Positions 7,694 to 16,448 of a stretch of 64,000 bases of DNA are shown here, one piece after another. Each line of letters starts with the position of its first letter. Position 1 is the stretch's first letter. Source of the stretch: Klebsiella oxytoca (lineage in GTDB: Bacteria > Pseudomonadota > Gammaproteobacteria > Enterobacterales > Enterobacteriaceae); the NCBI RefSeq assembly GCF_009707385.1, contig NZ_CP046115.1, positions 2,914,001 to 2,978,000 on the forward strand, read 5' to 3'. The notes under the pieces are model-generated. The model saw nothing but the letters and a program-made list of their open reading frames with translations, was not told the DNA's origin and did no database searches. The translations under genes and the position numbers were made by a program.

Positions 7694-7794
7694 CTACACT
7701 TGTTTCGGTTTTTTGTCCAGAGTAGAAAGCATCCCATCGTTAAGGGATATATTTTGTCTGTAGTATTTAAATCAATAACATATATGGCCCTTTA

Positions 7795-8415
7795 ATGATG
7801 CAAGTGATACTTGTTAGACACGCGGAAACAGAGTGGAATGTAAGAGGTATTATTCAGGGACATAGTGATAGCGCGTGGACCCCTCGAGGAGAGCGCCAAA
7901 CATCAGCCTTGCTTGCAGCGTTTGCAGAGAGTGATTTGCGGGTAGAATGTGTTTACGCTTCCCCACTTGGCCGCGCCTGGCAAATGGGACAGAGTCTGGC
8001 TGAGAGCTTTTGTTGCTCACTAATAGCTGTACCTGCCCTGAAAGAGCAGGCATTTGGTCAGTTTGAAGGCATGACAACAGCACAGCTCCTGCAGCACTCT
8101 CCGGACGCTGCAAAGGCGTTATTCAAATCAGATGCAGAGTATTGTCCCCCTGGAGGAGAGTCTCTCTCTCATGCTTCTCAGCGAATGATGCATTTTTTAT
8201 ACAATCTGGAAAAAAAACGACATCATCAAACAATATGTCTTGTATCTCACGGGCACGTCACTCAGGGCGTTCTTTCGATTCTAAAAAGTGGAGCTGTCGA
8301 TGATTTCCCCAGGTATGCACAACCTAACGCGAGTTACTCCGTTTTCGACCTGATTAATGGAAGGTGCTCCACTCTCAGATGGGGGATCGCTACACATTTA
8401 CGCCACCTGGATTAG
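7795..8415 (+). CDS. Histidine phosphatase (phosphoglycerate-mutase-like) family protein (206 aa)
   Basis: The N-terminal RHAETEWN carries the phospho-accepting histidine of the branch-1 histidine phosphatase superfamily. The second catalytic histidine lies in LVSHGHVTQ near residue 153, and QGHSDSAWTPRG is the usual substrate-loop region. At 206 residues it fits the GpmB/CobC/phosphatase group. The substrate is not predictable; no cobalamin or glycolysis gene is nearby. There is no good Shine-Dalgarno before the ATG-ATG at 7795, so expression may be weak or the start imprecise. It is a single-gene unit between repeat copies R2 and R3. Confidence 0.85.
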   Translation: MMQVILVRHAETEWNVRGIIQGHSDSAWTPRGERQTSALLAAFAESDLRVECVYASPLGRAWQMGQSLAESFCCSLIAVPALKEQAFGQFEGMTTAQLLQHSPDAAKALFKSDAEYCPPGGESLSHASQRMMHFLYNLEKKRHHQTICLVSHGHVTQGVLSILKSGAVDDFPRYAQPNASYSVFDLINGRCSTLRWGIATHLRHLD

Positions 8416-8476
8416 TCGTTAATTTTCAATTATTCAAGGCCCATTCTGCCTGAGCCATCATGATTTAAGCACGACG

Positions 8477-8548
8477 CCCGCTCATTACTCATGGCGGACC
8501 TTTTGCTCAATTAGCTTGCAAGCTCTATGCCAGGAACGGACGTTGCAG
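8477..8548 (+). repeat. Accessory-region intergenic repeat, copy R3
   Basis: Reads CCGCTCAT...CATGGCGGACC, then CTCAATTAGC, then CTATGCCAGGAACGGACGTT, in the same order and spacing as R4 and R5. An outer TTGCA/TGCAA pairing encloses the right half. Confidence 0.5.
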
Positions 8549-8617
8549 TACATTCCGCTTTCGGCTCGAATCGGACTGAGGTAACGTAACGGAAATATTT
8601 TTCCGGACTCTACCTGA

Positions 8618-9271
8618 ATGCCTTCCATCGAAACGTTTATGACTTTCCTTCTGGCGCTGACGCTTCTGGAGATTTCTCCGGGGCCAGACATGATGCTGAC
8701 TATCGCCCGAGGAGTCGGCCAGGGAAGACGTATTGCGCTGCTTACGGTACTGGGTAATGTATTTGTAGCTGGTTTTGTGCAAGTTTCTTTTCTTGTCCTG
8801 GGGCTGGTAACCGTTGTTCATGCCTGGCCAGTAGCGCTGGATCTGCTAAGGTGGGCTGGTGCGGCTTATCTGATGTGGTTGGGCATAAAAATGATTGCGA
8901 CTTCAGGCACTGATACGCGACTGCGAAAAACGGCAAAAATTTCTGACTGGAATGCCGTTAAGGAAGGCGCTCTGAACAGCCTGACTAACCCAAAATCCCT
9001 GCTGTTCATGTTTGCTTTTCTTCCTCAGTTTGTCGATCCTGCCGCTGGTCCTGTCTGGCTGCAATTACTTGTCCTGGGCTGTATCCAAAAGCTGGCTGGA
9101 ATTGTTTCCCTGGGGTCAGTCGCGATGGCATCAGGGACATTTGGAAACTGGCTAGGTAAACACCCAGGCGTTATCAAATGGCAGGAACGATTTACAGGCG
9201 TTGTCATGATTGGCCTGGGTATCCGCATGTTGTTTAGCGGGTCCGGCATAGTATCGAAATCTGCCCGTTAA
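8618..9271 (+). CDS. LysE-family exporter (217 aa)
   Basis: Inner-membrane exporter with the LysE signature ISPGPDMM near residue 19, about six membrane segments, and the second conserved block LNSLTNPKSLLFMFAFLPQF. The ribosome-binding site is poor for the ATG at 8618 and absent for the alternative at 8639; family alignment allows either. Substrate unknown, probably an amino acid or derivative. Flanked by repeat copies R3 and R4, and not adjacent to any regulator, unlike the LysE gene at 4088. Confidence 0.88.
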   Translation: MPSIETFMTFLLALTLLEISPGPDMMLTIARGVGQGRRIALLTVLGNVFVAGFVQVSFLVLGLVTVVHAWPVALDLLRWAGAAYLMWLGIKMIATSGTDTRLRKTAKISDWNAVKEGALNSLTNPKSLLFMFAFLPQFVDPAAGPVWLQLLVLGCIQKLAGIVSLGSVAMASGTFGNWLGKHPGVIKWQERFTGVVMIGLGIRMLFSGSGIVSKSAR

Positions 9272-9295
9272 GTTATACAGAACCGGTAAACCCGG

Positions 9296-9366
9296 TGTCC
9301 GCTTCTCGCTCAGACTGGATCTTAAACTCAGTGGGTTCGTCCGCTCTGTGCCAGAAGCGGACATAG
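9296..9366 (+). repeat. Accessory-region intergenic repeat, copy R4 (best-preserved right half)
   Basis: The right half is a perfect hairpin: GTCCGCT (9339-9345) and AGCGGAC (9356-9362) around CTGTGCCAGA. The left half contains TCCGCTTCTCGCTCAG. Confidence 0.55.
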
Positions 9367-9452
9367 GCTGAATAGAGGCGACCGTGATGTGTTTTCATTA
9401 ACGCTGGTTACGTTAGAATAGCCACGTTGAAAACGAGAGAACTGGAGTAAAA

Positions 9453-10097
9453 ATGTTTGCTGATTTTGGTATCGTGAATTTCTGGACGTATCTGATTGGT
9501 GCGACACTGATAGTCCTTGCTCCTGGCCCTGAAACCAAGTTCGTGATTAAAACAAGCATTACGAGCGGCATCAAACGAGGCTTTGCTGCAATATTTTCCA
9601 TTCTCTTGAGTGACGTACTTCTGGTCCTGCTGGCATGGTGTGGGCTGGCTGCGGTCATAAGCTCAACCCCTGCCTTGTTTAACGCCATCAAATACGCAGG
9701 TGCTGCCTATCTTTTCTATCTCGGTGTCCAGACGATACGCGCTATCTTTAAACCAACAGTTGAAACGAGTGAGGAAAAGAAATCTTCAGCTGACGCCAGG
9801 GGGATCATCGGGCGCGGAATGCTGGTTACTCTACTCAATCCAAAGACGCTGCTATTCTATATCTCTTTCTTCGCCCAGTTCATCAATGTTCAGGCTGAAC
9901 ACTCCTGGATGGCGTTCATCATTCTTGCTGCAGTAATGTTCGCAATTACTCTCGTTTATTTCGGCTTCCTCGTTTTCTGCGGCTCTTATTTGCTCAGCCG
10001 TCTGAAAGGCAACCGTAGGTTATCAACCATTGGAAACGCGCTGGTAGGTATGTTCTTCATTGGATTTGCAGCACGACTCGCAAACGCAACTTCCTGA
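9453..10097 (+). CDS. LysE-family exporter (214 aa)
   Basis: A third LysE/RhtB-type exporter, only distantly similar to the one at 8618. The signature is LAPGPETKFVI, followed by helices and the conserved VTLLNPKTLLFYISFFAQF block. TGGAG is well placed before the ATG. The slightly altered signature (P-G-P-E-T instead of P-G-P-D) suggests a subfamily different from the neighbouring gene. Its transported substrate is unknown. The unit is flanked by repeat copies R4 and R5. Confidence 0.88.
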   Translation: MFADFGIVNFWTYLIGATLIVLAPGPETKFVIKTSITSGIKRGFAAIFSILLSDVLLVLLAWCGLAAVISSTPALFNAIKYAGAAYLFYLGVQTIRAIFKPTVETSEEKKSSADARGIIGRGMLVTLLNPKTLLFYISFFAQFINVQAEHSWMAFIILAAVMFAITLVYFGFLVFCGSYLLSRLKGNRRLSTIGNALVGMFFIGFAARLANATS

Positions 10098-10149
10098 CTG
10101 GACAGCTAAACCGCCGTGAGGCGTTTTTTTTACGTTCTTCGCTGAACGG

Positions 10150-10222
10150 GGCGGCCATTCCTCGCTCTCAGCGCCCCTTTAGCTCAGTTAGCTCGCCTGC
10201 TCTTGCCAGAAGCGGAGAACGC
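10150..10222 (+). repeat. Accessory-region intergenic repeat, copy R5
   Basis: Reads CTCGCTCTCAGCG, then AGCTCAGTTAGCTCGC, then CTTGCCAGAAGCGGAGAACG, the same order as R3 and R4. Confidence 0.5.
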
Positions 10223-10243
10223 TCGTTTTTAACCTGAAGCCGG

Positions 10244-10768
10244 TCAGCTGCCTTTGATCAACTGAGACACACAGGGTAAATTGCGGAACTTGTTCTGCCA
10301 GGGCATGCCGTACCCTATCAGCAGATCGTCATTCTCCATTTCATAAGCGTAATAACAGTGTGCCGGAATGGATACGCGTCCGGGCTTAACGAAAAGGACG
10401 GAAACCGAGACTGACCGTGGGTTATATTTTTCGATAAGATGTTCCACCAGTCGTTTCATTGTCCCCCCAGACTCAATGGCATCATCGATAATAATCACAT
10501 GTCGTCCCTCAATGCCAATGTTATTATGGAAGACAATCTCTGACGCGTTATTGCGTTCACCAGGTGTGTGCGGACAAGAAATATAATCCATTTCAACATC
10601 AAAGTTCAGCTTTCTGGTTAAGTCTGCGGTGAAAAATATACCGCCCGGTACGACGGTAATAATCACCGCATTGCTGAAGTCAGAATTTAGCCTGTCGGCA
10701 ACAAGATTGACACCTTCCGCGATTGTGGATTCGTCGAGAATAATTTTTCCAGCATGTGAATGGTTCAT
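10244..10768 (-). CDS. Type I phosphoribosyltransferase, divergent Hpt-like (174 aa)
   Basis: The PRPP-binding loop is VIIIDDAIESGGT (residues 91-103), the type I phosphoribosyltransferase fingerprint. VVPGGIFFTADL at the N-terminus and LLIGYGMPWQNKFRNLP near the end match the PPi-loop and base-contact regions of hypoxanthine phosphoribosyltransferase. The sequence is far from the housekeeping E. coli Hpt as I remember it, so purine salvage is likely but not sure. The gene lies 15 bp downstream of an acetyltransferase gene on the same strand, so the two are probably one operon. Confidence 0.75.
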   Translation of the reverse strand: MNHSHAGKIILDESTIAEGVNLVADRLNSDFSNAVIITVVPGGIFFTADLTRKLNFDVEMDYISCPHTPGERNNASEIVFHNNIGIEGRHVIIIDDAIESGGTMKRLVEHLIEKYNPRSVSVSVLFVKPGRVSIPAHCYYAYEMENDDLLIGYGMPWQNKFRNLPCVSQLIKGS

Positions 10769-10783
10769 TTTAGTTACTTCCCT

Positions 10784-11371
10784 TTACTTAATCTGTTTTA
10801 ACACTCTGGCAGGCACCCCACCGGCTACAACCCTGTCCGGAATATCACGGGTCACGACGCTCCCGGCAGCAATAACAACATCACTGCCGATCTTTACCCC
10901 CGGCAGTATGACCGATTTACCTCCTATCCAGACGCGGTCACCGATGGTGACCGGTCGGACATATTCGATCCCGGTACTCCGCTGACCGGGATCAACGGGA
11001 TGGCTGACGGTATATATATTCACCTGCGGACCCAACTGAACATCATTCCCGATGATAACGTCAGTGAGATCAAGGATAACGCAGTCAAAGTTACAGTAAA
11101 AATTCTTACCCGCCCGGATGTTATACCCTCTGCTGCAATGGAAAGGCGTGGTGACAGATACACCTTCCCCACATTCAGGCAACAACGCTTTCATCAGTTG
11201 CAGTCGGGAATCAGTATCAGCAGGATCGGTGTGGTTAAAACGATGAAGGAGCGATTTTGTCCGCAGAGAATCCGCTTTTATAGCTGGCTCGGAAGGGAAA
11301 AAATACTCCCCGTCTTTTAGATGCACTCGTTCAAGGCCAGTGTCAGTGCGGGGGGATAATTTTTCGATCAT
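10784..11371 (-). CDS. Left-handed beta-helix O-acetyltransferase, maltose-acetyltransferase-like (195 aa)
   Basis: The C-terminal half shows the hexapeptide repeats of a left-handed beta helix ([22 protein letters not shown] and [17 protein letters not shown]). The active-site block [11 protein letters not shown] contains the catalytic histidine of the maltose/galactoside acetyltransferase group. The N-terminal helices ([16 protein letters not shown]) match the Mac domain. The ATG at 11371 has GAGGAA well placed; an in-frame TTG 24 bp earlier does not. It probably acetylates a sugar or nucleoside-type acceptor. Co-transcribed with the phosphoribosyltransferase downstream. Confidence 0.85.
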   Translation of the reverse strand: MIEKLSPRTDTGLERVHLKDGEYFFPSEPAIKADSLRTKSLLHRFNHTDPADTDSRLQLMKALLPECGEGVSVTTPFHCSRGYNIRAGKNFYCNFDCVILDLTDVIIGNDVQLGPQVNIYTVSHPVDPGQRSTGIEYVRPVTIGDRVWIGGKSVILPGVKIGSDVVIAAGSVVTRDIPDRVVAGGVPARVLKQIK

Positions 11372-12176
11372 TAATTCTGTTTCCTCTGAATTCAACGTGT
11401 ATTGTTCTTTTTACCGGTCCCGTCATGCTGAATGTTGCACTGTTAGCATGCTTCTGCTGTGAATTTCTGCCTCGACGAGCAGTGCTTTGTGAACAAGCGC
11501 TTCATACCAGTAGGCCAGAACATATCCTGCGAAGTGACCAGCTTCCTAATCATGAAACTACGGCCAGCTCATATTGTACTTCTCATAAGGTACCATTATC
11601 GAGCAATGATTAAACCTGTAAACTGCAAAATCGAGCATGATCGAGCTTGAAAAAGAATCTGGTTCCCCTTGATACAGAGGGCGCGGGTCTGAAATTGGTA
11701 TTGAGGAAGCACGTTAATGAAACGAGAGGTTCTGTTTTCAGGGAGGGCGCCTCACCTGTTGCTCACTACATAGCGCCAACTGCCGCTCTTCGCTCATAGC
11801 GGATCAGGAATTCCGGATGGCGGCCGGGTGCCAGCAGCTCAAGCTGCATCTACTAGCCGTTTTTAGTGATGAGCTCACTGAAATGACCGGAAATGCACTG
11901 TTCTATCTCATCACCACCACTCCACCGGTGTGGAATAATTTCTTGCACGATGAGTTCATTACTGAGTCATCCTATGACAGATGCCTCATCCATTTCAGCT
12001 ATCATGATTGGCTCTTTATTGACGACCCAGAGAGCGCAAAGTTTCCCTTAGTAACCTGTCCGCCAGTTGGCACTGCGGGCTAAAACTCTGGCTTCTACAA
12101 GAAGAACGAAGATCCAGGTTTGGTTATCGGGACAAATACACAGCTGACGCAGACTTTTGGGGAAGAAAAACCGGAC
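11372..12176. other. Long intergenic region with no convincing gene
   Basis: This 805-bp stretch lies between the acetyltransferase gene and dcp. Open frames exist at 11459-11650 and 11817-12083 (88 codons, starting MAAGCQQLKL), but neither has a proper ribosome-binding site or a recognisable family. A partial repeat copy (R6) lies at 11781-11807. The stretch may hold decayed accessory genes; I cannot name any. Confidence 0.4.
11781..11807 (+). repeat. Accessory-region intergenic repeat, copy R6 (partial, left half)
   Basis: TGCCGCTCTTCGCTCATAGC-GGATCAG matches the left half of R3. The right half is missing. Confidence 0.4.
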
Positions 12177-12200
12177 AAAAAACCGGGCTCTGCGCCCGGT
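12177..12200 (-). terminator. Rho-independent terminator of dcp
   Basis: On the reverse strand ACCGGGC GCAGA GCCCGGT is followed by six T, 23 bp past the dcp stop codon. Confidence 0.85.
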
Positions 12201-12222
12201 CCTCTCGTCCGTTACAATCGCT

Positions 12223-14268
12223 CTACTCGCTCAGCCCACGGTTTTCCAGCATCGGCTCAATCTTCGGATCGTGTCCGCGCCACTGGCGATAAAGTTCTGC
12301 TAAATCAGTGCTATTGCCGCGAGATAAAATCGCCTCACGGAAGCGCTGGCCGTTTTTACGGGTTAAACCGCCCTGTTCGACGAACCACTGGTAGCCGTCG
12401 TCCGCCAGCATCTGCGTCCACAGATAGGCGTAATATCCTGCGGCATAGCCGCCGCCGAAAATATGCGAGAAATAGCTGCTACGATAGCGCGGCGGCACCG
12501 CGGCAAGATCCATCCTCTCAGCACGCAGGGCCGCAGCTTCAAAAGCATCAACGTCCTGCGGCAGTTTATCCACCTTGACGCTATGCCAGTGCATATCGAG
12601 GAGCGCCGCCGCGAGCAGCTCGCTCATGTCGTAGCCTTTATTAAACTTCGATGCGCGGAACATACTATCGCGCAGCGCTTCCGGCATGGCCTCGCCGGTG
12701 ACATGATGCCGCGCATAGTGGGCAAACACCTGCGGCTCGCTGGCCCAGTGCTCATAAATCTGCGAAGGAAACTCAACAAAATCGCGTGGCGTATTGGTTC
12801 CCGACAGGCTGGCGTACTTCTGGCTGGCAAACAGACCGTGCAGGGTATGGCCAAACTCGTGAAATAAAGTGATAACTTCATCCCAGGAAAGCAACGCGCT
12901 GTGCCCGGCTTTCGGTTTCTGATAGTTACACACGTTGTAGATAACCGGATGCTGCGCACGCAGGGTGGATTGCTCGACAAATACCCCCATCCATGCTCCG
13001 CCGCTTTTGCTATCGCGCGAAAAATAGTCGCCATAAAACAGCGCAATACCCTCTCCGTTGGCGTCGATAATTTCCCACACCCGTACGTCAGGATGATAAA
13101 CCGGAATATCAAATCGCTCGACAAAACGAATACCAAACAGCTGCGTTGCGGTCCAGAACACGCCATCGCGCAGAACTCGATCGAGGGCAAAATAGGGTTT
13201 TAACTGTGCTTCATCAATGGCAAATTTCGCCCTGCGCACCTGTTCAGCATAATAGAGCCAGTCCCACGCCTGCGCACGGAAATCCCCGCCTTCACTATCA
13301 ATAACCTGCTGAATGTCGGCCAGCTCCTGCTCGGCGCGAGTCCGCGCCGCCGGGGCGATGCGCCGCATAAACGCAAACGCCTCCGCCGGGGCCCCCGCCA
13401 TCTGATCGGCCATCGACCAGCTGGCAAAGTCATCGGCGCCCAACAGCTGCGCTTTGCGTGCGCGAATTTCCGCTAACCGCAGCACCAGCTCGCGGGTGTC
13501 GTTAGCATCGCCTTTCTGATTTCGCGTCCAGCCGGCAGCAAACAGATTTTCTCGCGTCTGCCGATCCTGCAACGCAAGCAGCGCGGACTGCTGGGTGGTA
13601 TTGAGTAAAGAGAGCAGCCAGCGATCGCTTAATCCCTTCTCCTGCGCGGCTTCTGCCGCCGCGCTTATCTCATCGTCGCTGAGACCAGCGAGCTGGTGCG
13701 CATAATCCACCACCAGACCGCCCGATTTTACCGCTGCCAGCAGGCGCTGCTGAAACTGGCTTTGTAGCGATGCCGCTTCGGTGTTCAGCGTGCGAAGCGC
13801 CGTTTTTTGCTCGCCGTCGAGCACCGCGCCAGCGAGGGTAAACCGTTGCCAGGTTACCTCCAGCAAACGCTGTGACTCGTCGTCCAGAGCCAGCGATTCA
13901 CGCTGCTCCCACACCTGTTTCACCCGCTGAAACAAGGCATCATTGAGCCAGATATCATTAGCCAGTTCAGCCAGCTCGGCGGAGAATTGCTCATCAAGCA
14001 CCTGAATGGTTGGGTTGGTATCCGCCCCTGCCATTGCGAAAAAGATATTGGTTACCCGTGCCAGCAGCTGACCGCTCTGTTCCAGAGCCACCAGCGTATT
14101 GGCAAAATCCGCCGGCTGCGGATTATTCACAATTGCGGCAATCTCTTCACGCTGACGCCGTACGCCTTCATCAAAGGCGGGACGGTAATGATTCACGTCG
14201 ATGAGATCGAAAGGCGGCGCCTGATAGGGCAACAGGCTAACGCTTAAAAGAGGATTGTTTACCGACAT
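12223..14268 (-). CDS. dcp: Peptidyl-dipeptidase Dcp (681 aa)
   Basis: This zinc metallopeptidase of family M3 removes C-terminal dipeptides from peptides in the cytoplasm. The zinc-binding HEFGH sits at residues 470-474 in LFHEFGHTLHGL, and the third-ligand region follows in FVEFPSQIYEHWA. The ATG at 14268 is chosen because AGGAG lies 6 bp before it and it gives 681 residues, the length I recall for E. coli Dcp. An ATG six bases earlier overlaps that site. The gene is leftward and divergent from ydfG, as in E. coli, and ends in a terminator. Confidence 0.97.
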   Translation of the reverse strand: MSVNNPLLSVSLLPYQAPPFDLIDVNHYRPAFDEGVRRQREEIAAIVNNPQPADFANTLVALEQSGQLLARVTNIFFAMAGADTNPTIQVLDEQFSAELAELANDIWLNDALFQRVKQVWEQRESLALDDESQRLLEVTWQRFTLAGAVLDGEQKTALRTLNTEAASLQSQFQQRLLAAVKSGGLVVDYAHQLAGLSDDEISAAAEAAQEKGLSDRWLLSLLNTTQQSALLALQDRQTRENLFAAGWTRNQKGDANDTRELVLRLAEIRARKAQLLGADDFASWSMADQMAGAPAEAFAFMRRIAPAARTRAEQELADIQQVIDSEGGDFRAQAWDWLYYAEQVRRAKFAIDEAQLKPYFALDRVLRDGVFWTATQLFGIRFVERFDIPVYHPDVRVWEIIDANGEGIALFYGDYFSRDSKSGGAWMGVFVEQSTLRAQHPVIYNVCNYQKPKAGHSALLSWDEVITLFHEFGHTLHGLFASQKYASLSGTNTPRDFVEFPSQIYEHWASEPQVFAHYARHHVTGEAMPEALRDSMFRASKFNKGYDMSELLAAALLDMHWHSVKVDKLPQDVDAFEAAALRAERMDLAAVPPRYRSSYFSHIFGGGYAAGYYAYLWTQMLADDGYQWFVEQGGLTRKNGQRFREAILSRGNSTDLAELYRQWRGHDPKIEPMLENRGLSE

Positions 14269-14440
14269 CTTCATCTCCTGAACACGATTATCCTGTAAGA
14301 TTAGGCAACTCATTGATTGATAGCAATGAATACTCTGTTTACCGCCGCGACCGACAATATTTGTCTGACGATTTCCATTACCCGTCGTCGGAATCGCGTG
14401 CTATGTTATGAAGACACAAAAAGCGTTGAGGAACAGTAAG

Positions 14441-15190
14441 ATGATTATCCTGGTTACCGGAGCAACAGCAGGTTTTGGTGAAAGTATTACTCGCCGTTTT
14501 GTCGCTAACGGTCACAAAGTGATTGCCACCGGGCGTCGCGAAGAACGCCTGAAAACGTTGAAAGATGAACTGGGTGAAAACCTTTATACCGCACAGCTGG
14601 ACGTGCGCAATCGCGCGGCCATTGAAGAGATGATTGCCGGACTGCCCGCCGAATGGCAAGCAATTGATATTCTGGTCAATAATGCCGGGCTTGCGCTGGG
14701 TCTTGAACCCGCGCACAAGGCCAGCGTTGAAGACTGGGAAGATATGATTGATACCAATAATAAAGGGCTGGTGTATATGACTCGCGCCGTCCTGCCGGGT
14801 ATGGTTGAACGTAATCGCGGCCACATCATTAATATTGGTTCAGTTGCCGGCGCCTGGCCTTATGCCGGCGGCAACGTCTACGGGGCAACCAAAGCCTTTG
14901 TACGCCAGTTCAGCCTTAACCTGCGCTCCGACCTTCATGGTACAGCCCTCCGCGTGACCGATATTGAACCGGGTCTGGTTGGCGGAACCGAATTCTCTAA
15001 CGTGCGCTTTAAAGGCGACGACGCTAAAGCGGGTAAAACCTACGAGAATACTCAGGCCCTGACGCCGGAAGACGTCACCGAAGCGGTCTGGTGGGTCGCG
15101 ACTCTGCCAGAACACGTCAATATCAACACGCTGGAAATGATGCCGGTCAGCCAAAGTTTTGCCGGGCTGAACGTTCATCGCCAGGGCTAA
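14441..15190 (+). CDS. ydfG: NADP-dependent 3-hydroxy acid dehydrogenase YdfG (249 aa)
   Basis: Short-chain dehydrogenase that oxidises L-allo-threonine, serine and other 3-hydroxy acids with NADP; it also reduces malonic semialdehyde in pyrimidine degradation (family knowledge). The Rossmann motif TGATAGFG is at residues 6-13, and the catalytic residues are Ser134, Tyr147 and Lys151 (YGATK). The ATG at 14441 has GAGGAA before it and gives the family length; an upstream in-frame ATG at 14408 is rejected. It is divergent from dcp and followed by rspR in the same direction. Confidence 0.96.
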   Translation: MIILVTGATAGFGESITRRFVANGHKVIATGRREERLKTLKDELGENLYTAQLDVRNRAAIEEMIAGLPAEWQAIDILVNNAGLALGLEPAHKASVEDWEDMIDTNNKGLVYMTRAVLPGMVERNRGHIINIGSVAGAWPYAGGNVYGATKAFVRQFSLNLRSDLHGTALRVTDIEPGLVGGTEFSNVRFKGDDAKAGKTYENTQALTPEDVTEAVWWVATLPEHVNINTLEMMPVSQSFAGLNVHRQG

Positions 15191-15197
15191 GCTCAGT

Positions 15198-15219
15198 GAC
15201 CCGGCCAGCTGGCCGGGTC
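15198..15219 (+). terminator. Strong hairpin after ydfG
   Basis: GACCCGGCCA/TGGCCGGGTC is a perfect stem with almost no loop (a cruciform-like palindrome), but no T tract follows. It may act as an mRNA 3' end or a pause site. Confidence 0.5.
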
Positions 15220-15279
15220 TGGGCTGGAAGGTAAAAAACACGTAAAATGGCGCAAATACCTCATAAAAAGTAATCATCA

Positions 15280-15966
15280 ATGGCCGCAGAACCGCAACTG
15301 AATCCGACACAGCCCGTAAATCAGCAAATCTATCGTATCCTTCGTCGGGATATCGTCCATTGTCTGATTCCGCCTGGTACCCCCCTTTCAGAGAAAGAAG
15401 TTTCCGTGCGCTTTGACGTTTCTCGTCAGCCGGTTCGCGAAGCTTTTATTAAACTGGCCGAGAACGGTTTGATCCAAATCCGGCCGCAGCGCGGCAGCTA
15501 CGTGAATAAGATTTCGCTTTCTCAGGTACGTAACGGTTGTTTTGTCCGCCAGGCCATTGAATGCGCCGTAGTGCGACGCGCAGCCGGGATGGTGAATGAT
15601 GAACAGCTCTACCTGCTTGAGCAAAACCTGAATCAGCAGCGAACGGCGGTCGAGCGCCAGCAGTTAACTGATTTTTTCCAGCTGGATGATGAATTTCACC
15701 AGAAGCTTTCGCAAATTGCCGACTGTCAGCTGGCCTGGGACACCGTCGAAAACATAAAAGCGACCATTGACCGGGTGCGCTATATGAGTCTCGATCATGT
15801 GACTCCCCCCGATATGATGCTGCGCCAGCATTATGATATTTTCCAGCCTCTGGTCGCCCGTAACCCGGATGCCGTGGAAAAAGCGATGAGCTTACATCTG
15901 CAAGAAATAAGTGAATCCGTGCTGCTCGTGCGCCAGGAAAACAGCGACTGGTTCAGCGAAGAGTAA
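15280..15966 (+). CDS. rspR: GntR/FadR-family repressor RspR (YdfH) (228 aa)
   Basis: A winged helix-turn-helix of the GntR type lies at residues 15-80 ([20 protein letters not shown], then [19 protein letters not shown]), followed by an all-helical FCD effector domain. Length and sequence match E. coli YdfH/RspR, a repressor of rspAB. The likely targets here are the rspA-rspB-ydfJ operon and ydfI, whose promoters share a 13-bp motif (18294-18306 and 22146-22158). The effector is probably a sugar acid, by analogy with FadR-type relatives. Confidence 0.95.
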   Translation: MAAEPQLNPTQPVNQQIYRILRRDIVHCLIPPGTPLSEKEVSVRFDVSRQPVREAFIKLAENGLIQIRPQRGSYVNKISLSQVRNGCFVRQAIECAVVRRAAGMVNDEQLYLLEQNLNQQRTAVERQQLTDFFQLDDEFHQKLSQIADCQLAWDTVENIKATIDRVRYMSLDHVTPPDMMLRQHYDIFQPLVARNPDAVEKAMSLHLQEISESVLLVRQENSDWFSEE

Positions 15967-15971
15967 ATAAG

Positions 15972-15999
15972 TCGCGGCAGAATGGATTCTCTGCCGCGA
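15972..15999. terminator. Bidirectional terminator between rspR and the usp gene
   Basis: TCGCGGCAGA/TCTGCCGCGA, a 10-bp perfect stem with an 8-nt loop, lies between two convergent genes, with an AT-rich tract after it on the plus strand. Confidence 0.75.
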
Positions 16000-16016
16000 T
16001 ATATTTTCTATGAGGA

Positions 16017-16448
16017 TTATCTGACAACCAGAACCGGTATTTTGGCATGACGTAAAACCGACTCAGCGTTAGAACCAAGAAGATGAGTAGTAATACCCGG
16101 TTTACGGGAGCCAATAACAATAACGTCAAAATTCTCATTACCGCTTACGGCCAGAATTTCATCACGCACGTTGCCGAAAACAACCCTGGCGTGAATACGT
16201 TCGGCGGGAATTGAGAACAGACGCGATATCGTCTTCATTTTTTTCTCTGACTCCTCCCGCATATAGGCCTCAAACTTGCGTATATCCTCCGCAAAACCGC
16301 GTAACACCGAGCTGCTGCTGTTTGGCAGAACGTTAAGCAAAGTTATCTCCCCTTCATCCGCCGATGCCAGAAACTCAGCATGGCGAACCGCTTTGTCACT
16401 TAAATCCATGTCAAAAACGTCTACGGGTAGCAAAATTTTTTTGTACAT
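16017..16448 (-). CDS. Universal stress protein, UspG-like (143 aa)
   Basis: Small cytoplasmic Usp-fold protein starting MYKKILLPVDVFDMDLSDKA, the sequence pattern I recall for E. coli UspG. It ends with the nucleotide-binding block IGSRKPGITTHLLGSNAESV followed by LRHAKIPVLVVR, the UspF/UspG-type ATP-binding motif. In E. coli the corresponding place between rspR and ydfI holds ydfZ, which is absent here. A partial FNR-like site (TTGATCCAGATCG on the reverse strand near 16610-16625) lies about 165 bp upstream; its relevance is uncertain. The gene has its own AAGGAG site and terminator. Confidence 0.9.
   Translation of the reverse strand: MYKKILLPVDVFDMDLSDKAVRHAEFLASADEGEITLLNVLPNSSSSVLRGFAEDIRKFEAYMREESEKKMKTISRLFSIPAERIHARVVFGNVRDEILAVSGNENFDVIVIGSRKPGITTHLLGSNAESVLRHAKIPVLVVR

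Noticed and set aside
11817..12083. An 88-codon plus-strand frame (MAAGCQQLKL...)
   Set aside because: No Shine-Dalgarno, no recognisable family; kept only as a note on the long intergenic stretch.
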